NCBI RefSeq assembly: GCF_900199405.1
Contig: NZ_LT963430.1
Span: 3,421,894 to 3,485,893 of the forward strand
Origin: Beduinella massiliensis
GTDB taxonomy: Bacteria > Bacillota > Clostridia > Christensenellales > Aristaeellaceae
Reading direction: 5' to 3'
Length of the DNA stretch: 64,000 bases
Each line of letters begins with the position of its first letter. Within the stretch, counting starts at the first letter, position 1. Positions 23,617 to 32,059 of this stretch are shown here, in pieces. A model generated the notes under the pieces. It worked only from the letters and a program-made list of their open reading frames with translations, was not told where the DNA came from and searched no databases. The translations under genes were made by a program, and so were the position numbers.

Positions 23617-25386
23617 TTATGCATCATTTGCGGTATCGCGCATCAGGGGGAAGCGAAGCATGACGCGCGTCCCCGCGCCAAGCCTAGATTCCACCGTCAC
23701 TCCATAGCCTTCCCCAAACCGAAGTCGTATGCGCCGGTGCGGATTACACAGGCCGATGTTGTGCTCCGGCAAATCCTCGCTTTCAAGGCTGGCACGGATC
23801 TCGCGCAGCTTTTCCTCATCCATCCCCGCGCCGTCATCGGATATGGATATGCATATATCCCCATTTTCCTGCCATCCCTTTATGTCGATCCGCCTTTTGT
23901 TCTGCGCGCCGCGGAGTCCATGGTAAAAGGCGTTTTCAATATAAGGCTGAAGGATCAGGCGGCAGCATACCGCGTCTCCAAGCTCCTGCGGGCAATCCCA
24001 ATGGAAAATGACCTCGCCCTCATGGCGCATGCTCAGTATTTCGCAAAAACTCTTCGTATGTCTGACCTCATCTTGGAGGAGGACAGGCGCTTTGGGGTCG
24101 GAGAGGATGTATCCCATGAAATCCAGCATGTCTTCCACCATGCGCGACACAGGTGCGTCCATGCCTGCAACCTCTACCGCCTTCCAATAAATTGTTCTCA
24201 ACGTGTTGATCTGAAAGTGTGGGTTGATCTGATATTGTAGCGCCGCATCCTCCAAAATCTTCATCTGATACTTCTTTTCCTTCACCTGCATGGCCATGTA
24301 CTGATTCACAATTCCTGTCTGCACGATATTTTGTATGATGTAGGTATAGACATTCTGCTGCTTGCGAAGGAACTTGGCAGGCTGTTCGCCTACCTTCGCT
24401 TTGTCAATCGCGGACAGAATGTCATAGATGTTCGTGTAGTTCTCCTTCGCAATGCGCCTGGAAAATCCGATGGCGAGCACGATACAGACCGCCGCTACGA
24501 TCAGGATTACCGTAATAATGCGCTGCTGAACGCCGTATAAGGCGCGGGCGGGTGTCAGCGCCATAAAAGTCCAGCCACTCTGCCTCATTGGAATCCGGTT
24601 CACAAACACCGCGGCGCCGTCCATCTCGACCGTGTGCTTTCCTTCTTCCGCCGATTGCATCAGCGCGACGGTTTCAGCAGGAAGCGTCGCCGTTGATGTA
24701 ATGCAAAACGCCTCGTCTTCCACCACCAGAAAAACTTCCTGTCCTTCATATGGCATCATAGCCCGGATGTTTTGCCTGAGCTTTTCGATGTCGATGTTGA
24801 TAACCGCCGTTCCTGTGACCGATGAGAGGCCGGAAAATAATCTTTGAAAGACGGTTAAAACCGCCCGGTCTCTTTCATAGTCGTGCATGGCTGGCACTGT
24901 ACGCTGCATGAGGCGTTTTTCTACCCCATTTCCCGCGTGGCTTACAGCCTCCAGCCATTGGCTGTCACTCCCCGCGTTAATTCCGGTCATGCGGCTTTGG
25001 GAAGAATAAAACTTATCGCTCCTGTCCAGGTAGACGTACACGGAATAAATGTATGGGTTCGAGCCGATGATCGATTCGATCGAGTTGTGAAAACTCGCCA
25101 GGGCCGACAAATCACCTGCCGTTACGTCGCTTCCAAGCGACATTCGTTTGAGCGCGCGTGCCATCGTGTAATTGGACGAGACGAGCACATTCGCGGAATC
25201 AAACGCCTGAAAGATGAGATCACATACCTGCTGCGTCTGGCTGAGCAGGTACGCGTTTTTAATCTGGATGTCCTCTCGCAGCTCGCGTACGACGACTGAA
25301 TACAATGCGCTTCCCAGAATGAGCACAGGAAGAACCATCAGCGCCGTCAGACGAAACAGATTGGTAAGAAAAAAGCGTTTCAGCAT
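23617..25386 (-). CDS. YesM-type sensor histidine kinase
   Basis: A 589-residue membrane kinase. Two membrane segments (about 10-32 and 285-305) flank an extracytoplasmic sensor domain of about 250 residues. The His_kinase domain has LQYQINPHFQINTLRTIYW with the phosphorylated His near residue 390. The ATPase has QPYIENAFYHGL (N box) and SDDGAGMDEEKL (G box). It overlaps the response regulator gene upstream by seven bases (ATGCTGA). In Firmicutes such pairs sense plant cell-wall sugars and activate adjacent ABC importer operons. Here the target is presumably the rhamnosidase/ABC locus. Confidence 0.93.
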   Translation of the reverse strand: MLKRFFLTNLFRLTALMVLPVLILGSALYSVVVRELREDIQIKNAYLLSQTQQVCDLIFQAFDSANVLVSSNYTMARALKRMSLGSDVTAGDLSALASFHNSIESIIGSNPYIYSVYVYLDRSDKFYSSQSRMTGINAGSDSQWLEAVSHAGNGVEKRLMQRTVPAMHDYERDRAVLTVFQRLFSGLSSVTGTAVINIDIEKLRQNIRAMMPYEGQEVFLVVEDEAFCITSTATLPAETVALMQSAEEGKHTVEMDGAAVFVNRIPMRQSGWTFMALTPARALYGVQQRIITVILIVAAVCIVLAIGFSRRIAKENYTNIYDILSAIDKAKVGEQPAKFLRKQQNVYTYIIQNIVQTGIVNQYMAMQVKEKKYQMKILEDAALQYQINPHFQINTLRTIYWKAVEVAGMDAPVSRMVEDMLDFMGYILSDPKAPVLLQDEVRHTKSFCEILSMRHEGEVIFHWDCPQELGDAVCCRLILQPYIENAFYHGLRGAQNKRRIDIKGWQENGDICISISDDGAGMDEEKLREIRASLESEDLPEHNIGLCNPHRRIRLRFGEGYGVTVESRLGAGTRVMLRFPLMRDTANDA

Positions 25387-26111
25387 TCTGATTCCCTCAA
25401 CGTGTTGCGGTGTGTATTCTTTTGATATTCCTTGGGCGTCATGCCCGTCGCCTTCTTGAACACGCGATTGAAGCTTTGCGTGTCGGCATAGCCCAGTTCT
25501 TCCGCGATTTCGTGTATGCGGCGGTCCCTGTTCTCCAGCAGCTTTTCCGCTCTGCGCAACTTGACGTCTAGGAGAAAAGCATTAAAGTTCATTCCGCTGC
25601 GATCCTTAAAGGTGCGGCTCAGGTATGGGACGCTTACGTGTACATACGCAGCGGCATTTCGCAAATTCGCCGTCGCGAAGTGCTCGCTTACATATTGCTG
25701 GGCTCGGCTGACGATATCTTGTTCAACCCGCTCCCGGGCGTCAAGCCGCTCCTTAATCGAGCGCATCAGTTCCATGAGCACGGCCTGTTTCTCCGATTTA
25801 AGGATATAACCCGCCACCTGATAGCTAAGCAGCTCGCGCGCATATTCAAATAGGTCGTGACCGCTCAGCACGACGATCGCCATATCCAGATCTTGTGCGC
25901 GAATTGCCCGGATTAGCTCAATCCCGTTCATATCCGGCATCTCAATATCGCAGATCATTACATCGATATGTATTCTTTTCATCGTATCCATGGCCTGGGC
26001 CCCCGACCCAGCGGTCATCGCCACCTCAAACCCCAGCGATTCCCAAGGGAAAAAGCGCGCATATCCGCTCCGCACATCTCTTTCGTCGTCAACAATCAAA
26101 ACTTTATACAT
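25380..26111 (-). CDS. YesN-type response regulator (receiver plus AraC HTH)
   Basis: A 243-residue regulator. The receiver domain (1-120) has the phosphoacceptor D55 in MICDIEMPD, an acidic pocket at residues 8-10 (VDDE) and a conserved late Lys in GYILKSEKQ. An AraC-type double helix-turn-helix covers about 140-240 (ATNLRNAAAYVHVSVPYLSR; IAEELGYADTQSFNRVFKKA). It is short for YesN because little separates the two domains. The start MYKVLIVDD is used; two further in-frame starts lie within nine bases. It is transcribed divergently from the rhamnosidase gene, a sensible position for its activator. Confidence 0.93.
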   Translation of the reverse strand: MYKVLIVDDERDVRSGYARFFPWESLGFEVAMTAGSGAQAMDTMKRIHIDVMICDIEMPDMNGIELIRAIRAQDLDMAIVVLSGHDLFEYARELLSYQVAGYILKSEKQAVLMELMRSIKERLDARERVEQDIVSRAQQYVSEHFATANLRNAAAYVHVSVPYLSRTFKDRSGMNFNAFLLDVKLRRAEKLLENRDRRIHEIAEELGYADTQSFNRVFKKATGMTPKEYQKNTHRNTLRESEC

Positions 26112-26224
26112 ACCCATCACCCTGTTTTGTGCTATAATAAGCTTATTCGTTTTATTATATAAAACCCCATTATATTCTATACTCTTATTATCATTTTGTA
26201 AAGCATAGAAAGAGGGATCATGGC

Positions 26225-28852
26225 ATGCATATCCGACATCTGCGCACCTGCCATCTGCTCAATCCGCTTGGGTTTCAAATCGACCGCCCCGTCTTTTCGT
26301 TCACGGTGGAATCCTCCGCCTCCAGGCGGCTGACGCGCTGCCGAATCGAGGTCGCCTATGATCCGGCGTTCAGCGAGCCTGTGTTCGATAGCGGCTGGCG
26401 CACGGACATCTCTCCCTGTGCATTTGAAGCAGATTTTCATCCCCAACCGCTTACACGCTACTATTGGCGTGTGAAAGCGACGGACGAAACCGGCGCTTGC
26501 GCGGTCTCTGATACGGTGTTTTTCGAAATGGGCAAGGCGGGCACGCCTTGGAACGCGCAGTGGATCACTGCGCCTTCCTGTTCGCATCCGCTCTTTCTCC
26601 GGAAATTTTCCCTGCCTTCCGCCAAGATCCGCTCTGCGCGCATCTACCTTTGCGGGCTGGGGCTGTACGAATTGTACGTTAACGGCCGCCGCGTGGGCGA
26701 CGAATACCTCTGTCCCCATTGCAATAACTACGACCTTTGGCTTCAAACGCAGACCTTCGACCTGACGGACGCGCTCATTCCCGGTCAAAATAGCGTGTCG
26801 GTCCTTCTCGGAGAAGGCTGGTATAAGGGGCGTTTCAGTTCGCGCATGCGCAGCGCGCTCTTTGGCGACCAGTATGCCCTGATCGCGGAACTGCACATCG
26901 TTTTGAGCGATGGAACCAAAGTCGACATTTCTACGGATACTGCGTGGCGCTTCGCCCCCTCCCCGATTCTTTCCAGCAGCATTTACGACGGAGAAATTGC
27001 CGACGCTCGCCGCCTTTCCCTTCTGTCCGATGAAACCTGTTGGCAAAACGCAGCGCCTCTTTCTCTCGGTACCGATCGGCTTGCCGACCGATTCAGTCCG
27101 CCCGTAACCGTTCATGAGCGCATTTCTTCGCCGGCCCTCCTTCATACAAAACGCGGGGAAACCGTGCTTGATTTCGGCCAAAATATGGCGGGATGGGTCG
27201 AATTCGACAGCGCTCTTCCCGACGGCGGGCATGTCACCTTCCAATACGGCGAGGTCTTACAGGATGGTTGTTTTTATCGTGAAAACCTTCGTACCGCCAA
27301 GGCGGAGTACACGTACGTCTCGGACGGCGTCCCGCGCCATGTGCGCCCGCACTTTACGTTTTACGGATTTCGGTACGTCAAAGTAATGGGTGACCTTTAC
27401 GCTCTCTCGGGGATAAACGCCTGCGTACTCCATTCGGCGCTGGACCGAACGGGATATATTGAGACGAGCGACGCTAAGGTCAACCGGCTTTTTCAAAACG
27501 CGCTTTGGGGACAAAAGAGCAACTTCATCGACGTGCCGACGGACTGCCCGCAGCGTGATGAACGGATGGGCTGGACGGGAGACGCACAGGTCTTCGCCCG
27601 TACGGCGTGCTATAATATGGACTGCGCGGCCTTTTACCGCAAGTACATGCACGACATGCTGCTCGAGCAGGGGCGTTTTCAGGGGTCTGTTCCCTACATG
27701 GTGCCCGAAGTATTCAGGAAGGACATCCGTGGAATCGGCCGCGACGAGATGAGCGTCCATGGCTCCTGTGCGTGGGGGGACGCGGCCACCATCATCCCCT
27801 GGACGCTCTATCAGATGTACGGCGACCGCGCGCTGTTGAAGGAGCAGTTTCCTTCCATGACAGCCTGGGTGGAATACATCCGACGCTGCGACGAAGCAGA
27901 CGGCGCGCAGCGGCTATGGAAGACGGGCTTTCACTTCGCCGACTGGCTTTCCCTGGACAACCCCGACCCAAACAGCTGCGCAGGGGGAACGGATCCCTAT
28001 CTTATCGCTTCGTGCTATTATTATATCTCCGCCTTTCTCACCACACAGGCCGCCGAGGTTCTTCACGAGGACGAGGCGCACGCGCGATACGCCCGCCTCG
28101 CGCAAGAGGTGCGCAGCGCCCTGCTGCGCGAATACTTTGAAGACGGTCAGTTGCGGGTTCGCACGCAGACGGCCGCAGCGCTCGTCCTTTCCCTGCAAAT
28201 CGTACCGCCAGCCTGGGAGGACGCTTTAATTGCTCTGCTTCGTGAAAAGCTCGCCGAATCCGAAGGTGGGCTAACCACCGGTTTCGTCGGCACGCCGTGC
28301 ATTTGCCCTGCGCTATCCGCGCATGGCGCCAACGCGTCCGCCTATTCCCTCCTCTTGCGCGAGGATTACCCCAGCTGGCTCTATCAGGTCAATTTGGGCG
28401 CCACGACCATTTGGGAGCGCTGGAACTCTCTGCTGCCCGACGGACGCATAAGCAGCACGGGGATGAATAGCCTCAACCATTACGCCTATGGCTCCATCGT
28501 CCAATGGATGTATGAGACCATCGGCGGGCTCCGCCCTGCGGCTCCCGGCTTCCGCGCCGCGCTGATTCGTCCCCAGCCAGACCCGCGTCTTTCCTGGGCC
28601 GACGTGCGCTACCGCTCCGCCTCTGGCGAGTATCGGGTGGCGTGGCGCTATCACGCCGACTCCATCGTGTACGATCTCACGATCCCCTTTCATTGCAGCG
28701 CTGTCTTTATTCCAGGCGCGGCGGTTTTATCCGACATTCTCGCGTTCGACTCGGAGTTCGGCGACGCAATCCGTGAGGTTGGGAAGGGGAAAGAAATTCA
28801 ACTGGCGCTACAATCCGGCGCATATCGCATTGCAGTACGGCGAAACGCTTAA
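26225..28852 (+). CDS. Alpha-L-rhamnosidase, glycoside hydrolase family 78
   Basis: An 875-residue inverting glycosidase releasing L-rhamnose from rhamnosides or rhamnogalacturonan fragments. The domain order is an N-terminal Fn3-like region (about 15-105), Bac_rhamnosid N domains (LYELYVNGRRVGDEYLCPH), a concanavalin-like domain, and the (alpha/alpha)6 barrel. The barrel carries DCPQRDERMGWTGDAQVFAR, which contains the family's catalytic acidic residues. A C-terminal beta domain closes the protein. No signal peptide is present, so it acts in the cytoplasm after import by the ABC system nearby. It is transcribed divergently from the two-component genes, and a rhamnose mutarotase lies at 57.6 kb. 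Confidence 0.95.
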   Translation: MHIRHLRTCHLLNPLGFQIDRPVFSFTVESSASRRLTRCRIEVAYDPAFSEPVFDSGWRTDISPCAFEADFHPQPLTRYYWRVKATDETGACAVSDTVFFEMGKAGTPWNAQWITAPSCSHPLFLRKFSLPSAKIRSARIYLCGLGLYELYVNGRRVGDEYLCPHCNNYDLWLQTQTFDLTDALIPGQNSVSVLLGEGWYKGRFSSRMRSALFGDQYALIAELHIVLSDGTKVDISTDTAWRFAPSPILSSSIYDGEIADARRLSLLSDETCWQNAAPLSLGTDRLADRFSPPVTVHERISSPALLHTKRGETVLDFGQNMAGWVEFDSALPDGGHVTFQYGEVLQDGCFYRENLRTAKAEYTYVSDGVPRHVRPHFTFYGFRYVKVMGDLYALSGINACVLHSALDRTGYIETSDAKVNRLFQNALWGQKSNFIDVPTDCPQRDERMGWTGDAQVFARTACYNMDCAAFYRKYMHDMLLEQGRFQGSVPYMVPEVFRKDIRGIGRDEMSVHGSCAWGDAATIIPWTLYQMYGDRALLKEQFPSMTAWVEYIRRCDEADGAQRLWKTGFHFADWLSLDNPDPNSCAGGTDPYLIASCYYYISAFLTTQAAEVLHEDEAHARYARLAQEVRSALLREYFEDGQLRVRTQTAAALVLSLQIVPPAWEDALIALLREKLAESEGGLTTGFVGTPCICPALSAHGANASAYSLLLREDYPSWLYQVNLGATTIWERWNSLLPDGRISSTGMNSLNHYAYGSIVQWMYETIGGLRPAAPGFRAALIRPQPDPRLSWADVRYRSASGEYRVAWRYHADSIVYDLTIPFHCSAVFIPGAAVLSDILAFDSEFGDAIREVGKGKEIQLALQSGAYRIAVRRNA

Positions 28853-28859
28853 ACGCCTC

Positions 28860-28883
28860 AAGGCCGGGCATGTGCCCGGCCTT
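28860..28883. terminator. Bidirectional terminator between GH78 and cupin genes
   Basis: AAGGCCGGGC-ATGT-GCCCGGCCTT forms a ten-pair stem between two converging genes. T tracts are short, so efficiency is uncertain. Confidence 0.7.
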
Positions 28884-29253
28884 AATCCTCCATTTTCGGG
28901 ATAAATCGTATGATTTCCTCCGTATTCTGCGGTCCCGTATCCGAATCTTCTACGAGGAGATACGTGCTGGGTGCCTGCGCATAGCTGCTATGCCAGACAC
29001 CCCTGGGCACGCAGACGGTCTCTCCCGCAGTCAAACGCATCCAGCGGACACTGCCCTCGCCGGATTCTGCGACGCCCACGGCGAGGAGGCCGCCTAACAC
29101 GACAAACAGTTCGTCTGTGTCCAGGTGCCGTTCGATCCTGCAAGGGCTGTGCAAATGCGGGTAGTTCTCGCTTTGGACGACGGCAGCCCGCCATTGTCGG
29201 GTACAAATTTCTGTTTCTTCCGTCCAGCCGCCGTCTGCTTTCAGTTTTTTCAT
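28882..29253 (-). CDS. Small cupin-domain protein
   Basis: A 123-residue single cupin. The metal-site pattern is visible as HLHSPCRIERHLDTDELFVVLGG (first motif) and PRGVWHSSYA (second motif). Proteins like this act as sugar isomerases, epimerases or binding proteins; no specific assignment is possible. Its ATG overlaps the stop of the propeller gene (ATGA) and follows AGGAG. As the last gene of the importer operon, it probably acts on the imported rhamnose-containing sugar or a derived lactone. That role is inference. Confidence 0.8.
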   Translation of the reverse strand: MKKLKADGGWTEETEICTRQWRAAVVQSENYPHLHSPCRIERHLDTDELFVVLGGLLAVGVAESGEGSVRWMRLTAGETVCVPRGVWHSSYAQAPSTYLLVEDSDTGPQNTEEIIRFIPKMED

Positions 29254-30212
29254 TTTTTATCACTCCTATAGGCAATCCACAGCACTTCGCGCCCCACGTC
29301 CAAGGTCATCTTTCTTTCTACGCTTCTGTGGTCCGAACTCAAACGGCAGGCATAAAGTCTTCCACTCAGTTTTCCCGCCGCATACAGCGTATTTCCTTCT
29401 TCATTAAGACAAAAACTGATGGGCTCCGGATCGACGTTTATAAAGCCTAGCTTCCGAATTCGCGCCCCTTCTGCCCTGCAAACAACGATGTCATCGGCCC
29501 CCCGGTTCGCAGCGTAAAGGTACCCGTCATTTCCAAGCTGAATGTCCGACCCGATGCTATATCCGGCAAAGCCGTCCGGCAGCGAGGATAGAGCGGATTC
29601 TAGATGAAGCGTACCGCCGGAACGTCTGAGAGCGCAGATTGCGTTGTCCTCATAAGTGATGCCGTAATACCAGTCCGTTCCCGCTTTGTGCACGAGGTGT
29701 CTCAGGTCGTACTGCATTTCGCAAAATCCGGCTATCTGTACGCTCCCCGGCGCATCGAGCGTCATGTAATAGAGCCTTCGTGTATCCGGATGGACGACCG
29801 CAAAGCGACGTTCATCCATAAATACGGCGCAATGCGCCGCAAACGCAGTCCTTACGAGCGTATGCCTGCCGGCGCTCTGCCCCTCCAGCTCCCAGCATTC
29901 CACCTGCCCGCCGCAATAGCTCGTGCCGATCAGTGTGTTTTCGTCCGGTGAAAGGCACAGGTTACATAACCTCTGATCCGCGGTCAGTCTCACCTGTTCC
30001 CGCGGGTGCGCTGCATCCTCCCTTGTAAAGAAAGCCACCTCGCCCGACTGCGTAGCCACGTACATGTATTTGCCGTTGCGCGAAAAGACGAGCGTACGCG
30101 GGCCGCCTTTCACCTTGATATCCGCCGCCCGCTCCATTCGTTCTCCGTGTACCCGCAGAACGTGGATACATTCATCCGCACAGGCCGATACATAAACGTA
30201 CCCCCCGCTCAT
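29250..30212 (-). CDS. Beta-propeller protein, lactonase/YVTN-like
   Basis: A 320-residue protein with repeated propeller blades (GYVYVSACADECIHVLRV, PRTLVFSRNGKYMYVATQSG, LYAANRGADDIVV, EEGNTLYAAGKLSGRLY), resembling the seven-bladed lactonase family PF10282. Its ATG overlaps the stop of the upstream permease as ATGA, with no strong ribosome site of its own, so translation is coupled. Given its place in a rhamnoside operon, a sugar-lactone hydrolase or a binding role is possible. Family resemblance alone does not prove catalysis. The cupin follows, again with ATGA. Confidence 0.72.
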   Translation of the reverse strand: MSGGYVYVSACADECIHVLRVHGERMERAADIKVKGGPRTLVFSRNGKYMYVATQSGEVAFFTREDAAHPREQVRLTADQRLCNLCLSPDENTLIGTSYCGGQVECWELEGQSAGRHTLVRTAFAAHCAVFMDERRFAVVHPDTRRLYYMTLDAPGSVQIAGFCEMQYDLRHLVHKAGTDWYYGITYEDNAICALRRSGGTLHLESALSSLPDGFAGYSIGSDIQLGNDGYLYAANRGADDIVVCRAEGARIRKLGFINVDPEPISFCLNEEGNTLYAAGKLSGRLYACRLSSDHRSVERKMTLDVGREVLWIAYRSDKK

Positions 30213-31060
30213 TTGAGGCCGCTGGTGGCGATGCCCTCCACCAGATATTTCTGTGCCACGAAAAACATAATAATTGGGGGCAGCACGGAAATCAGGCTCA
30301 TGGCAAACAATTTGTTCCATTGCACGTTGGTGGTCGTATCAAGCGACATACGAAGCCCCAGCGACAGCGTGTACTTGGACACCGAGTTGATATAGATGAG
30401 CTGATTGAAGAAATCGTTCCACGTCCACATAAACTGAAACACCCCGGCAGAAAAGAGCGCCGGTACGCACAGAGGCAGCAGTACATATACGAGTGTCTTG
30501 AAGCTTCCACATCCGTCGATGATTGCGGCTTCATCCAGTTCTCGAGGCAGACCTCGAAGAAACTGAATCAGGAGGAAGATGAAGAACGGGCCTCCGCCGA
30601 ACATCGTAGGTACGATCAGCGGAAGGTACGTGTCAATCCAGCCCATCTGGCTGAACATCATATACCGGGGAATGAGGATAACGGAGGCAGGTAGCATCAT
30701 CGTCGAAATCATCAGCGTAAAGAAGAACGATTTCCACTTGAAATGAAACCGCGCGAAGCCGTAGGCTACGAACAGCGCCGAGGCAAGCGTCAACAGCACG
30801 ACCGGGATTACGACCTCAAACGTATTGAGGAAAAATCGACCGTATGTAAATTGCCCGCTTCCCTTCCAGCCCTCGCTGAACACGCTGAAATCAAACGAAG
30901 CAGGAAGGCCCAGCGAATCGCTGAAAATCTCCTGGTTGGACTTAAAACAGCCCAGCAGCAACCAGATGAAAGGATAAATGAATACGAGGCTTAAAAGGAT
31001 CAGAACCACATTGAGCGAGAGGCGCTTGCATGCCCGCATAAGCAGTTTTTTGTGTGTCAT
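30209..31060 (-). CDS. Carbohydrate ABC transporter permease, MalG/YesQ type (CUT1)
   Basis: A 283-residue inner-membrane permease with six hydrophobic segments and the EAA loop (ELDEAAIIDGCGSFKTLVYVLLPL) near residues 175-198 that contacts the ATPase. It pairs with the permease encoded just upstream; their genes overlap by ATGA. No ATPase gene is present in this locus, as usual for CUT1 operons that share an MsmK-type ATPase encoded elsewhere. The inferred cargo is a rhamnose-containing oligosaccharide, from the linked GH78 gene. Confidence 0.93.
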   Translation of the reverse strand: MTHKKLLMRACKRLSLNVVLILLSLVFIYPFIWLLLGCFKSNQEIFSDSLGLPASFDFSVFSEGWKGSGQFTYGRFFLNTFEVVIPVVLLTLASALFVAYGFARFHFKWKSFFFTLMISTMMLPASVILIPRYMMFSQMGWIDTYLPLIVPTMFGGGPFFIFLLIQFLRGLPRELDEAAIIDGCGSFKTLVYVLLPLCVPALFSAGVFQFMWTWNDFFNQLIYINSVSKYTLSLGLRMSLDTTTNVQWNKLFAMSLISVLPPIIMFFVAQKYLVEGIATSGLK

Positions 31061-31980
31061 ACGCCTTTTCCTCCATCCTCATAAAACGTCCATTTAGCCG
31101 ACGTACAGAAGATAAGCGCCGTAAATACGAGGATCACCGCGAACAGCACCCACGAAAGCGCCGAGGCAAAGCCCATCTTGAGTTCCAAAAAGGCTTGTTC
31201 GTAGATAAACATGGCGTACAGGTAGGTCGTCTTGATGGGCCCACCAGCTGTCACGATCATGGGGGTTGCAAACTCCTGAAAACCGCTGATGACTTGCATG
31301 ACGAGGTTAAACAGGACAATCGGCGATATCATAGGCAGCGTGATTTGAAAGAACCGGCGCAGGCGCCCGGCCCCATCGATCATCGCCGCCTCATAGAGAT
31401 AGTCCGGCACCTGCTTGAGCGCCGCGAGGAAGGTCACCATCGAGGAGCCTACCTGCCACATGGGCAGCAAACAGATGATATATATCGCCGTCTTCGGATC
31501 TCCCAGCCACGCGTGCCCAGATAAGCCTAGCGTTGCAAGCAGCGTATTGATAAGCCCCTGTTTGGCGAACATCAACCGCCAAAGAATTCCTACCGCGACC
31601 GAACCGCCGACGATAGACGGCAGGTAAAAGAGCGTTCGGAAAACGTTTACCATTTTCAGCTTGTTGTTGAGAAGCATTGCCAGCAACAGCGCTACAATAA
31701 GCTTCCCGGGAACCGCAAACAGTACAAATGTCAGCGTCGCCTTGACGGACTTTGCAAAGTCCTTGTGCTTGAAAACTCTTTGAAAGTTTTGCAGGCCGAC
31801 GTACTTCATACTGCTCAGAAAATTGAAATCAAAAAAGCAGTAGATCAGCGACTGGATCATGGGATACAGCATAAAAATCAGAAAACCGATAAACCATGGG
31901 GCGATATACAGCAGGCCTACATCTTGTTTGGAAAAAAAGGCTCTGCGCTGCACCGCAACGGCCGTGCGTCGGGCAACCAT
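31057..31980 (-). CDS. Carbohydrate ABC transporter permease, MalF/YesP type (CUT1)
   Basis: A 307-residue six-segment permease (LLYIAPWFIGFLIFMLYPM; YLYEAAMIDGAGRLRRFFQITLPM as the EAA loop). I chose the ATG at 31980 rather than the one 18 bases upstream because AGGAGGAGG sits five bases before it. It forms a heterodimer with the next gene product and receives substrate from the binding protein encoded 79 bases upstream, beyond a hairpin that can reduce read-through. Confidence 0.93.
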   Translation of the reverse strand: MVARRTAVAVQRRAFFSKQDVGLLYIAPWFIGFLIFMLYPMIQSLIYCFFDFNFLSSMKYVGLQNFQRVFKHKDFAKSVKATLTFVLFAVPGKLIVALLLAMLLNNKLKMVNVFRTLFYLPSIVGGSVAVGILWRLMFAKQGLINTLLATLGLSGHAWLGDPKTAIYIICLLPMWQVGSSMVTFLAALKQVPDYLYEAAMIDGAGRLRRFFQITLPMISPIVLFNLVMQVISGFQEFATPMIVTAGGPIKTTYLYAMFIYEQAFLELKMGFASALSWVLFAVILVFTALIFCTSAKWTFYEDGGKGV

Positions 31981-32015
31981 AACATCCTCCTCCTGCATGG
32001 AAACGTCTCCCTAGA

Positions 32016-32051
32016 AAAAGCGGGAAGCGGCGCCTAGGACGCCGTTTCCCG
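32016..32051 (-). terminator. Hairpin with T tract between binding-protein and permease genes
   Basis: CGGGAAACGGCG and CGCCGCTTCCCG (minus strand, 32051-32040 and 32032-32021, one mismatch) form a stem followed by CTTTTTC. It sits within an operon, so partial termination probably makes binding protein more abundant than permeases. Confidence 0.7.
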
Positions 32052-32059
32052 AGAAAAAT

